In this document: one piece after another, positions 1 through 13,900 of the stretch
Layout: each line of letters begins with the position of its first letter
Position numbering within the stretch: position 1 is the stretch's first letter
Source of the DNA: Rhizomucor pusillus
Lineage: Eukaryota; Mucoromycota; Mucoromycetes; Mucorales; Lichtheimiaceae
Reading direction: 5' to 3'
Assembly (NCBI GenBank): GCA_900175165.2
Contig: FWWN02000627.1
Span: forward strand, 129,036 to 193,035
DNA length: 64,000 bases
Position numbers and translations under genes: made by a program
Notes under the pieces: generated by a model
Told to the model about the DNA's origin: nothing
Seen by the model: the letters and a program-made list of their open reading frames with translations, nothing else
Database searches by the model: none

Positions 1-312
1 TCTTTCATAGCCGCGGTCTTGTATGTGATCAGTATACGACTCTTGGGCAAAACTGCTGGACCCATGCGCCGCTTCTTCGCTGCCCGACACAGACGATGAA
101 TCGTCTGTTGCAGAGTGACCAAAACTTGCTTCTTCATTGTCAGCTGGCCTATCAATCATGACGGCCCCTTCACTGTCCAGCATCAAATTTTGCCGTCTTC
201 GGATAAGTTCTCGCCGTAATTCTTCTATGCGGGCATTAACCGCATCTCGTCTTTCCTGATCAGCGTTCATTGCGTCGATAAAAGCGTTCATAGTTCCCAA
301 GGCTGCTTCCGC

Positions 313-343
<31 letters not shown>

Positions 344-1259
344 CGTTGCTGTTGATCTTCATTTTCATCCAGCAACTCGAGACCCGTTTCAGCCGGTGTA
401 TTCTGTATTACCCATTCACGGAAAAGGTAGGCTGCTACAAAGACGATGATAACAAATGCTGTGATGATCTGCCCTTCGAAACATTCGCTTAAAAAGCCCC
501 TTTCGAAAAGAAAAAAAAATTCATGTTATCTTTGCAGTCCTCCATCCAGATTTATCCGTTCCAGCTTACTTTAACGTGAACGAGAACAGCCTGGTTACAT
601 GCTCCGTGGCATCCTCTGCAGTGGTTGCGTTGAATCGAGCCTCTGCTACTGCTGCTGACGTTGCATTACTTGACATTCTTCTTGAAAATCCAATATTCTT
701 GCCACTCCAAAAATAAAATCGCCATGTCCAAAGTGTGAGTAATGGCAGGATAACGAGCCATACAGTCACAACAACTGCTGCCCGAGCGACAGTTTTCAGC
801 AAGACCACAGAGCGTCTTGCACATTGCTGGAACAATACGCTGAACGGTATCCGATCCGGCATATCCTCCCGGTATATAGGTGTAAATACAAACGGATATT
901 CACATAATTCGCAATATCTATGCAATGTGTTAGCAGTTGCCCTGGCCACAACGATCCTACGATCCCGTGAATGCATTACTTTTTCTTGCTGTGTGATAAC
1001 CATTCGAGAAGACTGTTGCGATTGACACCCAATGTCAGTAATTTTTTCTTCTACAATGTTATTGCAATACATACCAGTCCTGATGTACAAAACGAATACT
1101 GCCTGAACATTTACATGGATGGTATAAAGGGTGATCCGGTGTCGATTCGCTTCGACACACCCTACAGATCTCTAACGATGGTAAAGGGAACAGTGTGTCG
1201 AGTGTGAGCTACTAGTTGTCCTGCTATGGCGTTGCAGTCTAACCTTGATCGTCGTCCAT
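1..1259 (-). CDS. DOA10: Doa10/MARCH6-type ER membrane E3 ubiquitin ligase, N-terminal part (runs off the left edge)
   Basis: Hand-spliced exons in transcript order are 1259-1244, 1171-1075, 1012-980, 917-570 and 499-1 (continuing outside the window). The first exon is only 16 nt and encodes MDDDQ, leading straight into the RING-CH finger. The zinc ligands are visible as CRVC near residues 8-11, PCKCSG, the VHQDC segment and YCELC. The FVFTPIY block that follows the finger in Doa10/Ssm4/MARCH6 is also present. A hydrophobic segment follows, then a second membrane block around [18 protein letters not shown], then a polyglutamine tract and an acidic linker. The family ubiquitinates misfolded or short-lived ER and nuclear-envelope proteins with Ubc6/Ubc7. 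All four splice phases agree. The C-terminal membrane domain lies outside the window. Confidence 0.93.
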
Positions 1260-2673
1260 CAGAGTAGACTGTGGGGAAGAGAGCACGCCAGTAGCTTTTG
1301 GCAGCAGATTTCGAGCATATGCGCAAACCCCGATTTTTGAGATGCAAGTGACTTTGTGGGCGCACGCGCGCGCGCACCGACAACGAAATTTTTGAGCCTT
1401 ATTACTTTAAAGGATGTGAAGCCTGCTGATGAAAATATAGAGCACTGCTAGAGCGTAGACTCTTAGTAGCAACAATGGAATCAGGGAAAAATGCACTCGA
1501 GGCACGCATTGCATGTGAGAGCACTTTGGTGGCTGCTGTAGGCGCCCCATTCAAAACAGTCGACGAGGCACATCGTTTAAGTCATACAATTCAAGGGTCG
1601 ACCGCGGAGTGCAGTGTTAACAAATTTGGGAAATGCCGCAGGCACAGTTAGTGCAGAGCAACAAGAAGTTAAATAGAGAGTAATCCAGTTGAGGAGGAGA
1701 AGGCAAGGTTCAGGGACAGTATTGCGGGCTATAATACAAACAGAATAAACATGCAGATGCATACAATGGCTCTCTAGTATCCTGGTGTGTAAAAGATGTA
1801 TACAAATAAAAAAAGTTGTAGCAATAAGGGACCAAATTAAAAGGATGAGCACCAACAATTAACTTTGTCAAAGTCCCAGTATAGTGTATAGTGCCTACGT
1901 TCTGGAACGATACAGTTAGCACTGGTTGCTCAAGATTTCTCGCAGAAGGCCATTTAGAGCATGTGCTCTACATGTGCAGTGGCTGATGCAGCGGCAAGAT
2001 CGGAGGCCCATGTTTGTGCCCAGGGATCCAGCTGTAGGACAAGAAAAGAGACTCGCATCGCAACGCATGCAGTTTTCGGGGACAATGATACCAGCGGCTA
2101 CACGCCACAGTCTTCGTCTTTGAAAAAAGGTTAGGTAATGGATGGGAAAATAAACAAGTATCCAGAGGATAGAGTAGCACTTGCTTCAGTCATCAGTGCT
2201 ACGGAAATATCCTTTTTACGGGTAGGTCATACAATCCAACAACACGAGGAGAACCGTGTCGCAGCAAAAAAATCCTACTTGATATGCAATGTTCTAGACA
2301 CGGACAAGAGCAAAAGATCAGGATGCAATTATTTCCTTCCCTCCTCCACCACCAAAATTGTAGCAACTAAGGTTAAAAGCAGCGTCTGTTTGTTTGGCAT
2401 GAGCGAGAGAGCATTGTTCTCCTCCTCCCCTGCAGGCCGTTCAGACTGCATCTCATCGGCTTGTTCGTAAACCCTGATCGAAAACAGAAAAGTGCCGATC
2501 CTCACGCTTCTTCTGAGGCACTTGAGCCAGTTACACAAGGTTTGACATTGTTGATGAGTTTTCCAGCGGTTTTGTCTGACGATGCTGTGCTTTCCCATCT
2601 TTTCTTTCTTTTACTTGTCCCGCACTCCCCACTCTTAATCCTCCTTTTCCTTCTTTCATGTTTTATCATTGTC
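1260..2673. other. Intergenic region without a recognisable gene
   Basis: About 1.4 kb between the divergent DOA10 and RhoGEF starts. The short open frames here have no recognisable domain, no splice logic and overlapping alternatives on both strands. A short GC alternation (CGCGCGCG) sits near 1368. The region presumably holds both promoters; no specific element can be assigned. Confidence 0.5.
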
Positions 2674-4545
2674 ATGTCTTATGCGAATTATAACTACGGT
2701 AACCATCCTTCATCGCCAGGCTATGCAAGCCGACGTACGAGCACGACATCGAGCCAGGCAACGAGCACGAGTGGGCAGAGTCGTACCATAAGCAGCAACG
2801 ATAGCAGCACATCGTCGTTTATCCGCGATACATTCACGCTTCCATCGAGCTCGCCGACGATCATTGCGCGGCCATCGTCGAGCAACACGTTCACAGACAT
2901 GCCTTCAGTTTACAGCTTTGATCCGCTTGACATCATTGATGATTTGAACTACGAGGATGTGGACGATGGCTTGATAGGTTAACATCGCAAAGGGAAACAT
3001 TGAAACTGTAGTACAGCGACCAAGCTAATACGGGAATAGATCACGAAATGCTCCATCGTCGGCGTGAAACAATTGTTCAGGAACTTTTTGTGTCCGAACA
3101 GAAATACCTCGAGAGCCTAGAGACGATATGCAACCAATTTTTGCAACCACTGACGCAGACGACAAAGTCATCGGCGCTCAAGCTGCTGAGCAACAAGAAG
3201 CCCATCTGCACGGAGCGCGAGGCACGGTGGCTGTTTGGCAACATCGTCGAAATCCTCAACATCCACAAGGAAACGTTGGCCATTTTTGAGGAAAGGTAGA
3301 GTAGTACAGTCGCCGACCAAAAGGTCCTTGAAACATACATGCTTACGCCCGCCCGTTCGGACTTGCATATATTTAGACTACGAATATGGGGGCCAACACA
3401 AATCATATCCGATGTGTTCCAAGCTTGGGTAAGTTAATATCGATATCGGATCATATGCGCGGGTAGTTCCATCATCATTGTCGTCATCCCATGATTCTCA
3501 CCATCCAGCCCGATTAGTTTCAAAAATTGGGAGCGTACAACGCTTACCTGGACAACTACAGTGTTGCTGTGACGACGTACGAGCGCCTTACGAGATATCA
3601 GCCATTCAAGAAATTCATCGATGTAAGCATATTATTCCTGCTGTTCTGCGCATCTGTGCGAAAACCTTGATTATATTTACCTTTTGTCGGGATGCACAGA
3701 ATGCGCACAAGGACCCCCAGCTAAACGGCAAAACTTTGTTGACTCTGCTGCAAGCCCCTGCCGGCTGCATTACACGATACGTGCAATTATTAAGCAAGCT
3801 GTTTGAAGCTACTTCCCCTATGCATCCTGACTATGCAGGTCTGCGGGCATCAAAGCAGCGCATCACGGATATTTTCGGCCAGATGAACAAAAAGTAGGTG
3901 GTGTTTGCGTGCATATATTGATCATCAGATTAGCCATCTTCTCTACAGCGCTAACTTTCTCCCTCTAGAATTATGGATATACAAAACGTCGATCATGTGC
4001 TAAGAATCCATCAGAGCCTAGTAGGAGCCCCTTTTGGTGTCAAGGCCGACCGGAGGCTTGTACTCCAAGATGTAATCACGAAATCTGTGACTCACTCCCG
4101 AACGACCGAGGAAGAACGCGCATATATCTTATTTTCGGACATGCTCGTCATCGCCAAACCAAAGCCGGATAATACATTGCACTACAAGGAGACGATCAAT
4201 TTGGAAGGTGCAACCATCCGCGCCGAATTGGACTACGGTATCGAAATTACATCTCCCTTCCAAGGTGTAGACACGCTAAACACAACCTTTGTGGGCTCAT
4301 CAACGGTCCATACATTCTATACCCACAATGTTGAGACCCAGCAGAAATGGATAAGGCGCCTCGAGCTTGTTATTGAAAGTCTAAGCCGTGCTAGAGCAAA
4401 AGCCAAACGTGAGTAGTACAATCGAGATCCTCAATAAATGCTGTCCATTGCATCGCCGTTCACTTACTCATATTACATACGTTTTTCAGTGGCAGCTGCG
4501 AACAAAAGCAAAGCCCGAAGCACACAAGGAAGTTATTTACAATAA
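2674..4545 (+). CDS. Rho guanine nucleotide exchange factor (DH-PH protein)
   Basis: Exons 2674-2977, 3040-3295, 3377-3428, 3518-3622, 3700-3893, 3969-4408 and 4490-4545 join in frame to 468 aa. The first ~100 residues are Ser/Thr-rich and low in complexity. The DH domain (about residues 105-300) begins with an ETIVQELFVSEQKYLESL helix and has the usual Y-x-x-Y region (NAYLDNY) and RYVQLL. The PH domain (about 330-450) includes the RAYILFSDMLVIAK strand pair and a closing WIRRLELVIESL helix. DH-PH proteins load GTP onto Rho/Cdc42-type GTPases at the plasma membrane. The ATG chosen is the first in frame after a pyrimidine-rich leader. The protein is short for this family and has no CNH, SH3 or other extra domain. 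Confidence 0.92.
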
Positions 4546-4779
4546 GCATCTAGCATCATCGATATACCAATCTGTTATTTAGTCGCTGGTCGATTTTAAT
4601 AGTAGTAATTCAATATGTAACATTTCGTATAAGCAAGTATTTTAGGAAAAGAAAAATAGCTATCCATTGATCGCGTGTGATATATGAAGTCAGTGAGGCA
4701 AACCGTGACGATGCTTTGATCTGTGGTAACGAACATAAGCGGGATATATAATTTGTTACTTTGTTGCCTCTTCTCCTGG

Positions 4780-5569
4780 CTATTCTTCGTCTGTCCACTG
4801 CGATGCAAGCTGTCCAAAGTATGGTATCGGGGTCCTTTCCAAGTACGCACCATCAAGATACGCTCGATACCTAGTAGTAATTTAATCAGTGCTTCTGACC
4901 ATTTATCAAACATCAATCACTGTGCACGCTTACGTGAGACCGATGATTAACAGGATATCAATAGCGAAAAGTATCCATGATAATACGCTGGAAATGAACA
5001 TGAGGATGAAATGGACGCACATGAGCGTCAAAAAGAGCAAGGACGACTATATCCGCAGTGGTGTTAGATACGCCTATCTAAAAAAAAATGAGGTTGTATC
5101 CTAACAGTTCGTTCGTACCTGCCATGCATGGAACCTGACATAGTCGTTTCTCGTCTCCAAGATGAGTAGAAGGATACCTAGTAGCGGAATTCGCCAAGGC
5201 AAAGGAAGAAATTAATGCAAAGCTCTCCTTGGCAAAAGATAAATGAACAGCTATTTTACCTGTAACGGGTCCTAATATGTAAGCGAGTGCAGCTTCTAGA
5301 TCGACACGAATTGGCAGACGGGTCTCGTACTTGTTGACGCGTACTGTTCCTCCAGGCGCACCTCCCATGCTGGGACCGAGGCTAGGTCCTGGGGTGAAGA
5401 GACCTTCTTCGTACAAGGAAGGAGGGACATTTCCACCTGCCTGGTACGACGACGATGATGTTGGAACAGGCTCATACGATGCTGTTGCCGGCGAGCGTGA
5501 TTTTCCTTTTCCTTTTAAACGATCCTTTCTGTCCTCGTCTGGCGACGGTTTGTAGGGTGAGAAGTCCAT
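4780..5569 (-). CDS. Small DUF4870/Tic20-like integral membrane protein
   Basis: Exons 5569-5260, 5177-5119, 5046-4934 and 4870-4780 give 190 aa. The N-terminal half is hydrophilic and Ser/Pro-rich. The C-terminal half has the family signature: DLEAALAYILGPVTG (first membrane helix), then LETRNDYVRFHAWQ, and then two more hydrophobic helices. It ends with the YLERTPIPYFGQLASQW segment. This family of three-helix proteins is widespread in fungi; its cellular role is not established. An upstream in-frame TTG lies before the ATG and was not used. The long uninterrupted minus frame past 5260 reads into an intron. Confidence 0.85.
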
Positions 5570-8012
5570 GGCAAGAAACGAAAATGGAAGGACAAACTTG
5601 TACGTGACGGTCAATGCTCCTGCTCCTCCTCCTCCTCCTGGTCATCACTGCCAAGAATAGAGAGACTTGAGTCGTTTCTTTCGGTTCCTACTCTTTACTA
5701 CCTTTTTGCTTTCTCGATATTTCCCCTCGAGATGCGCTGTGATCTATCTTGAAACAACCCTTATGCCATCTATTTTTCTTTTACAACTTAGTGTGTATTC
5801 AGCAACGCCCAATAATATACATGTATTTGTGGCGTTATTTGCATAACATTCACAGTGGCTCTACGACGTCTTGCGAGGTGGGAACCACGCAAAAGCATGA
5901 ACATGCTCCAGTGTCTGCAGAATTCCGGATCTCCTTTGCCGCGCAATGCTTCCCTGTTGTGACACATAGACTGTGACACCACGGGTGTGGACGGCGCGGC
6001 TTTCCCGTACGAACGGCGAGGCAAATGTTCTGTAATACAATCTGGTTGTTCGTACTCAAATCTGCTGTTTACTGTGAAGGCAAACTTGGCCAGGCATGTG
6101 GACCCTTGATATAGCTGCAGAAAATGAGCTGTTTTGAGTGAAACCATCTGGACGACGAACTCTCAAGGTTTTGTTTGTTAAACGGGCTATATAGCGGCAC
6201 GGCTTCGGCCACTCATCGTCCTGGTCTGGGTAAGGAGTTGTTCAAAAAGTTATGCCCGATTGTTACCCCCTTGGTCCGATGGACACCACGTTAAACAGAG
6301 GCCCTGCAAAAGAGAAACGGGAACGGCGGGAAGAAAGAACGCGGATTTATTTGAGAGAGGGCTTGAAACAGCACAAGAACAATGTTGTTGTTGGAGCATC
6401 CGTCTTGTTTGTGGCGAGCTGCAAGCAAAGAATCCGTTAGAGATGAGCGTGTGCATGTTTCTTCTTTGCAGGGAACCGGTCCGCCGCGGCGATGATGATG
6501 GGATTTGGCACTGGCTAGATGCCCGCGCACGCGATGTATCCACGTAGGCAGGAGATGCCCACCCATTTTCAATGGATGTGGCGTGTTTTCTATGTCCTTT
6601 TTTCTTTTTTTCTCTCCCTCGTTCTCGCCCGTACAACAACGAGGGGCCTGTTTCAGTCAGTAAAATCGGTTGCTAGGTTCTCAGTCGGATTAAGGTTACC
6701 TAAATGTGTGTGGGCTGGACCCGGCCGAAGGCAATGCTTGACTGAGGTCTTCCAATCCTCGCCGGCACCCTTCTCAATGGTCGTCGCCCGCTACGGCCGG
6801 CCGGAAGCGGGCGCGCGCGGCGGCGGCGGTCACAATAGGTTGGGACGCCCTGTCACTCACGTCCCGATGGTAGTCGTAGGCCGTTGGTCTATCCTTGCCA
6901 GATCATCCGAGGTGTTTCTACAAAGAAGTAAAACAAAGTAAGAATGGGGAATGTAGGTGTAAAAATAATCAGAGATGCATGGTACTGACACCGAAATGTC
7001 CAATAGATCCGACCATTTTGGATTTGGATGCGGGCAATCGATTGACCAACATTTTCTTCGATTTTAAGCAAATTTAGAGAGACAGGAGAAAGGAGAAATA
7101 TGAGTTCGAGTGTTCAGTTGGTCACATTTAGCCCTGTAGGAGTTTTTTTTTACATGCGCGATATGACTGTTTACAGGCAGGATACCAACGTTGGAATAGC
7201 TGGAATTTAGGCCCCAATCGCTGTTGAATATCAAAGAAGATCCCTTTCTGGTATCACATAGCTTATAATCAAACTTTGAGGCCGGTTTGTCAGCAGGAGA
7301 AAAGGGCGTCTGATAGTTAGATTCTTCACATTGCGCGTTGCGCGGCCAATTTTATTTTACACTGGCCATCTCGGATCCATTGTCGTTTGAGAATGTTTGT
7401 TTTTAAATAACTCTATATTGGGGATCTACGATTCAAAGCTCACGAGACATGCGTAAAAGGGCACGATCATTCTGGGAACACAACGGAGCTTTAGGCATGA
7501 GGACCGAGCGCGTCCTCTATCTAGATTCTCGTAGTACGAGGATGGTGCACCGGCTCAGTCCGTCTGGTCTACTCACAATTTACGGGTAGGGATTAAGACC
7601 TCGGTAAATACCGAACTAGAAGAAAAAGATAAGTAGAATCTTGATTTCTGCAGCAAGCAAAAATGGGGATCTTGGGTCAGTCCAAATTTGCTTTTCTCCC
7701 CCTTAGGAAAATGCAAGAAAAATGGATGCTGCTTTGAGATGGGAACGGATGACGTCGCAGCCAATGGGGGAACGCTGTGGAAAAAATTTTTTGTTTCACA
7801 GCGCAGGTGAAATTTTACAATACTCTCTATACAGCGTTTTTGGGCGAAAGAGACCGCCAGGCGTTTTCCCTAGGAAGCCGGAAATTATCGTCTTCGTCTC
7901 ATATCAAAGGAAACGTCGTTCAGCCTTCTTCTGGTCAGTACTGTTTTCTCTGCTGTTTCTAGTATGTATACTGACAAGCTGTCGCTACGATCACTCTGTT
8001 CATGTCGAGCAG
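5570..8012. other. 2.4 kb intergenic region with a GC-rich patch
   Basis: Lies between the divergent DUF4870 and EPL1 starts. It contains a GC-rich stretch near 6795-6830 (GGCCGGCC followed by GCGCGCGC and CGG repeats) and a CCAAT motif near 7760 upstream of EPL1. Open frames in this stretch overlap on both strands and resemble no family. The frame upstream of the EPL1 ATG stays open from about 7722, but that part is not conserved-looking and is probably 5' leader. Confidence 0.5.
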
Positions 8013-10306
8013 ATGGTCTCCCGATTCCGAGTCAAAAAGCTTTCTCCCAAGCACCCTCTTCCCATATACAAGGAGTCCCAGCTCCCCGATATTGGGGACG
8101 CTGCCAATGTACAACGCTCTGTGCCTCAGATAGAGACTGGCGTTGAGAAAGAAGAAGAAGAGGAGGTACTGTATGGCTACTTTTCATAGTCTCTTTTCCC
8201 TTTCTTTTCCACATCATCGTTTTTCCATCAGTCAGTCTTGTTCGGTATTTTTTTTGGGGGGATGGGTGATTACGCAGCCTGCTCCCCCACCACCGGTCCC
8301 ACAGCGCTCGCTCGCTCCACTCAATCACTCACTCGCTTTCCAACTCTTCCTCCCCCCACATTTTGTCCTATGATTCTAATCTTTTTTGCCCAAATAGCAT
8401 GATTTGCAAGCCGCCATCTCGGCCGCACACGCTGCAGTTACCACCGGCGCCAAAATAGAACGTTACATCCCAACACCTGATGCCTCCCGCCAGATCCCTG
8501 ACAAGGATTATCACAACATCTACAAGAGACGTTTCAAAGAACCTACTAACCTCATACGCTTCTCGGCTACGGTCGAGGATACCATTGGCTGTCCCTATGT
8601 TATGGATGAGGAAGATGAAGCATTCCTAAAGAAAAACTCTCAGTTATCCGTATCAGAAGATGATTTCGAAAAGATAATGTGGCAGTACGAACTTGCCTGC
8701 AAAGAGCATTGGCCCCATTTGAACTTGGTATGCACAGCCATTCATCGCTGCATCGTTGTTTCGTTGCTGTTAACCCGCTTTGTGGATATAACAGGATCCA
8801 TCGCAGACTCCATCCTTTGTTGAAATGCAAAAAGTCGTTCCTGACAAGTTTGGAGCATCCAGCATGGAACCGATCTTCAATCATTGGCGGGACCGTCGGA
8901 TAAAGCGAGGAGGACAAACTATTATTCCCGAGCTCAAGTTTGAAGATATCCTCAAGAATGAGATCGATCCGTACGTATGCTTCCGACGAAGAGAGACCAA
9001 GCCGGTCCGCAAGACTCGACGAACTGACCAGCAGTCGCTGGAACGATTGCGCAAATTGCGGTCAGAAATGGAGATGTCCCGAAATCTGCTCGAAATGGTG
9101 CTTCGACGAGAAAAAATCCGAAAGGAAGGTCTTGTGCTTGAACACAGCGTGTTTGAAAAGAAATGCAAGCTGCGGGAATATCAGCGACAGCTGGGTATCA
9201 AGGAAGACGACGATTTGTTGCCACTCTCGAAGAAGAAGCGCAAGACGGAAACAGGAGGATCCGGGTATGTTGGCCACCCTTTCTATATTTATATGTGTGA
9301 TCTTTCTCTCTTTCTCTCCCGCGGATAAACTCTTTGGAGAAGAATGATCAACGACGACCTTCTTTTTTTTTCATGCAAACACTAACCCATCCCCCTTTTG
9401 TAGAGCAACTATCAAGATCCCACTCAACAAGTTGCGCCGCGATGGTATCAGCGAACGCTCGCCTATGCAGGCGGCCATCGAAGCCGAGCTTACACGAAAG
9501 AAAGAGCAAGATGCCGGTTACGAAGATGTCACCGAGGTTAGTGCAACATGCCGCCCGCGGGGTGCTAGGTACCAATTACTGACTTTATATTCTCTAGTGT
9601 CCATACCAACCGTTCCCTGTACCTCTCTCACATCAATTCTTCCAATCTCTATCGTCGGATAAGAACGCCCCACGCTTCCGAAAACGTGTTGGCCGTGGTG
9701 GTCGTGTGATGATTGACCGTGTCGGCTATCCCCGTGCTCCTCTGCAGACTGGTGGCAAAACTAGACCATCCGCTCTCCAAGAAAGCGCATATGACCGCTA
9801 CCGATTCGATTCAGATTCCAGCGACGATGAAGAGCTTATGGAAGTTGATGAAACCGATGACCGGTATGTGTCTTGGCAATTTTTTTTTTTTTTGGCTATA
9901 CATGATCACTAATCAGATCGGTATCGATAGATCTCTCCAACAGCGATCAAAACTACTTTCTGAAGTTGATCTTCGCAACTTGCTCACTATCCCTTTCATG
10001 ACACCGCTGAACCTTATGGCGCGCTCAAACCAGGGCATGTCGAACGGCGGCGGCCAGCCCAACCGCAACGGCGGACTATCGTCTTTGCCTATCAAGCGAC
10101 AAAACAGCAGGACCAAGATGACTCCGCAGCAAGCGGCTGTGGCTATGGCGAACGGCATGATTGCCACAAATATGGCAGCTGCGCTCAATGGTGGACAAAA
10201 CAAGGCTGCTATGCAAATGGCAATGGCTGCCGCTCAGCAGCAGAACCATGCTGGAAACGCATCCCCAATTAAGCAAGGTATTGCATCCTCTCCACACGTC
10301 TCCTAA
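8013..10306 (+). CDS. EPL1: Enhancer of polycomb-like protein Epl1 (NuA4 / Piccolo NuA4 subunit)
   Basis: Exons 8013-8165, 8398-8727, 8795-9264, 9404-9536, 9598-9863 and 9931-10306 give 575 aa. The very N-terminus (MVSRFRVKKLSPKHPLPIY, then ETGVEKEEEEE) and the block RFSATVEDTIGCPYVMDEED are diagnostic of the EPcA domain of enhancer-of-polycomb proteins. That domain bridges Esa1 and Yng2 in the histone H4/H2A acetyltransferase core. A basic stretch (KPVRKTRRTDQQSLERLRKL) and a long helical region follow. The C-terminal third is Gln/Asn/Ala-rich low complexity. All exon phases agree. The EPcA part is split by the first intron immediately after the glutamate run. Nuclear chromatin protein; assignment is secure. 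Confidence 0.96.
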
Positions 10307-10960
10307 ACCTCATCGCACTTTCCACGCAAACGAACACACATTTTATATTCACCACCATTTGACAATCCCGTACACTTGATTGTCCAATATCCTAGTAGCA
10401 ACGTAGCATTTATTTTCGTTTGCTTCCTGTAAAAAGATCTCGTTACTCTCTTTACGCTTCTTATCTTCCCCCCTTCTCCTCGTATCTCTGTACTATACAT
10501 ATCCCTTCCCCCAACCGTCTACGCAGACGCGATGTTTCCTCCCTTCTCTGTCCCACGTCACTGTCAGTAATCATTCCTCTTTCCTCGCACTCCGCATTGT
10601 AAAATTCCATTAAACGTCTTCTTTTTCCGTTTCGCTCCTGTTAATCTTGGAGTGCTTTTACTGCCTTCTGCACGAACATATCCTAGCAATTATGCACCGA
10701 CAATGTCTGGGATCCAAAACTTTATGCACAGACAAGGATTTGTTTTATTCCGGTTAGGGAAATGATGTGCAGGGACAATAAAGAGGATGACGAGGGGAAT
10801 TATGGAATGAAAGGTGCGCATATACACACATAGATATATGTATACTGAATATATACGTATGTAGCCGGAGCGTGTGAATAAAGGAATCAACATTGAGCTA
10901 ATAATGTACAGTAAACAACGAGAAAAAGAGAGATAGAGAGCAATATAGAAATGGAGAGGT
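10307..10960. other. Convergent 3' flanks of EPL1 and GCP2
   Basis: A pyrimidine-rich stretch follows the EPL1 stop (10310-10640). An AT-rich, purine-rich stretch with ATATATGTATAC-type sequence precedes the GCP2 stop. Consistent with two 3' UTRs facing each other. No gene seen. Confidence 0.5.
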
Positions 10961-13900
10961 TCACTGCTTCCTGGATAAGGAGGAAGAACTGGATGACTTG
11001 TGAAAGTGGTTGTAATCGAGCCTGACGACAAGGCACAAGAACTGCATCGTTTCGATCGCGGAAAAGTGATTCAACGCTTCGATGAGAAGCTTCATGTGCC
11101 AAGAAAAGCTTTCTTCAATCTTGCTAAGATGTCGATCCATCGCCTCGTGCGCCTTTGCAACATTGCCAGCTGCTTCACCTATGGCGCCTTTGGGAATACC
11201 GAACACATTGGTAGCATTTTGCTCTTCCAATGTTTTGATATGCTGCGAGAAACGCTCTGCTTGAGTGCTAAACACCACGCAAGAGGTCATAAGTTTGTTG
11301 TAAATCTAGAAAGAAAAAATCGAACCAGTTGAGTGCATTGCTTATATTGAACAAGGATATTATTCTTACTCTTAACAATTTAGCGTTCGTCAGCATGCAT
11401 TCTTTAAGACATGTATCAAGGAAATCAGAGTGATATTGGAGCACTTGGTCGACGGTTGAGACTTTCTGCAGATTAGATTCCAATCGACGCCAGTTCGGTT
11501 CCAGAACTTCGTTCGTCACGTAATATGCAAATTGCTGTACAAATATAAGCATTCGATGCCGCAACGTGAATATCCGGAACTTCCAAGCTTCAATGTCTTG
11601 ACTACTTGAACGTCGTTTCCACAGCTGGTCCTTGTGAGACATCCAATTCGCGCACAATAAATCTTCAACGTGCTTCAGGTATAGCAAATGCCGAAAGAGC
11701 AATTGGTATTTGGTCAACGCTTTCCGAGAGATTACAAGGGATAGCGGAAAAGTGACTGTATAGTCCAGGGTCAAAGCATCGTATCCTAGCGTACACATCT
11801 CTCATGTTAGTCATCTGTGATAAATAAATACTTTTATCAGTCGAAAAGTCATACCTGACAATACACTCGTGTTGGAGCTTGTGCTACCAACCATCATACT
11901 GCCCGCTAAGCTCTGATTCTTGTCAAGCATTGCAACCGATTCTGGAAACGCACTTGTCCATTTGCCGTCTCCACGTGTTGATCCTGGTAGGCTATCGAGG
12001 CCTGCCACATTGATAATCCTTAGCAGCTCGTCAATCAGTTTTAACGGGCTCATGGCCACTTTGAGATCTTCTTTGAATGGATCGTACGCTGCAACGGAGG
12101 ACGAGTTGCGCAATACAAGATCCATCAAAGATTGTAATCTTGCCAGTGGAATCTCTCTGGCTGGTTGCCTTAGTTCTTCTTTGGCCAAATCCAAAAAGGA
12201 TGTCAAAAAGTCAGACTGATCCAGGAAGAAGTAATGTTTCAATGATCTATTGGTTTTAAAACTCGGGTTAGTTCCCTGAAGCTTACACAATGGCTGCATG
12301 ATATACGCACCGTAGTCGTGGGATCAACTGTTGCTCTTTGAGCAAAAGGTCAAGTAGCGTTTGGTTGGCATATTTGTAAGCGATCTCCAAGCTCTTGACG
12401 AATCTAATTTAGCAATCATTTGTCAACATGATTGTATTGCGCAAAAGTAAAAACTTTGTCTCACCTTCCACCGTTCACAGCGGACCATACTTCATTTTTA
12501 GCAGGCACGATGCTGTTACTGCCTAGGGAAAAGCCAAGTGGCGTCATTGGTTGTTGTTGTTGCTGTTGCTGTTGCTGTTGCTGATCGCGTTCTTCAAGTG
12601 GTCGACCTAGCAGAACGTCCTGCATCTCTTCCGGCTTCGCAATGTTGACCCCGCACTCACGGACAACATTCAGGTACTTCCCAGCAAGCAGGATTTTGGC
12701 CTGTAACGGTTCCAGAAACATTGGTACCAGCTTCTCGCGAACAGTGTATCGCATTTCCCAGTATGCGTCGTTGAAGTCTTCCTTCAGGTTCTCCTTTTTG
12801 ACGTTTCGCCTTTCAAGCACCATAAACTCATTGTATGGATCCACAATCTCTCCTCGATATATCCATGCATGTAAAATCTCGAAATATGGCACGGATGCTT
12901 TCGCTAGCAAGAAGGAATATATCTTCTTACATCGTGGATCACTATAAATAACTGCTTGTAAGCTCCAAAACAGACATTAATCTGTAGACTATATATTAAT
13001 CTACTTACCCACCAAGACCGACGAGCCGCTCCGTAAGTACATTGAGAATGGCTCCTCCTTTTTCCTTGTCGGATATACGCATCTGACGACCTTCTTCGCT
13101 TGCTTTCAGGCCTTCCAAAACAGCATCAATGTCGACAGAGTCATCATCTCGGATCTCGTTTGCTACACGAAGCTGTCTTACAGTGTTGGCTAGCTCGTGG
13201 AGGATTTTCATTTGTTGCAGGGTATCTTGAGCATAGAACCAAAACTGTTGAAGCGTAAACCCAGCGGAAGACCTGAACTGGTGCTCTAACTGGGCAATGA
13301 ACGTTTCGTACTCTTTCAGTATGGTCGAAATGGCTGCTGTTAACGCATGGTTGATAGATCCAAATTCGTAACGAGAGTACTGTTCGACAAAATTCTCCAC
13401 AGAAATGTAGTATGTTGAAAGTGGTAACAGTTTTTCTACCATGTGTCGCAAACTGGGATCCAATGTGGAGTCTACCGTGTGTCGCAGTAAATCCCACGTT
13501 TGTCGATCAGCTAAACTGGTCTCTGCATCGTCCATTGAGTAATCATCGTCATCTCCGTTGGTTTGTGGATGAACGATCTTGATATATGTTCCATCAATGC
13601 CCTGCCCAATTCATTGTTTGAGTTGATAGATGAAACAAGTTGTTTGAAGAGAGAGAAATGGTACCATTAAAACAAAAAGCAAATCTTCCATGATTGCATA
13701 CTCTTGGATTCGTACTGGGAATGTCCCCACTGGATCTGCATGTACAGCACTGTTCTAGTTCATGAAGATAATAAGTAATTGGACTCAAAAGTAAATATTG
13801 TGTATCGTGCTTACGACGGACGTGTCGGAAACTGTGGACGAAGTTGCAGGATACGTGTGTGTTGCAAATTCTATATACGTGATACATATTAAGCCCTCGT

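Noticed and set aside
1162..1383. Minus-strand ORF upstream of DOA10
   Set aside because: The RING-CH exon and the 16-nt first exon explain this area in a different frame.
7722..8189. Extended N-terminus of Epl1 from 7722
   Set aside because: The conserved family start MVSRFRVKKLSPK begins at 8013; upstream residues are not family-like.
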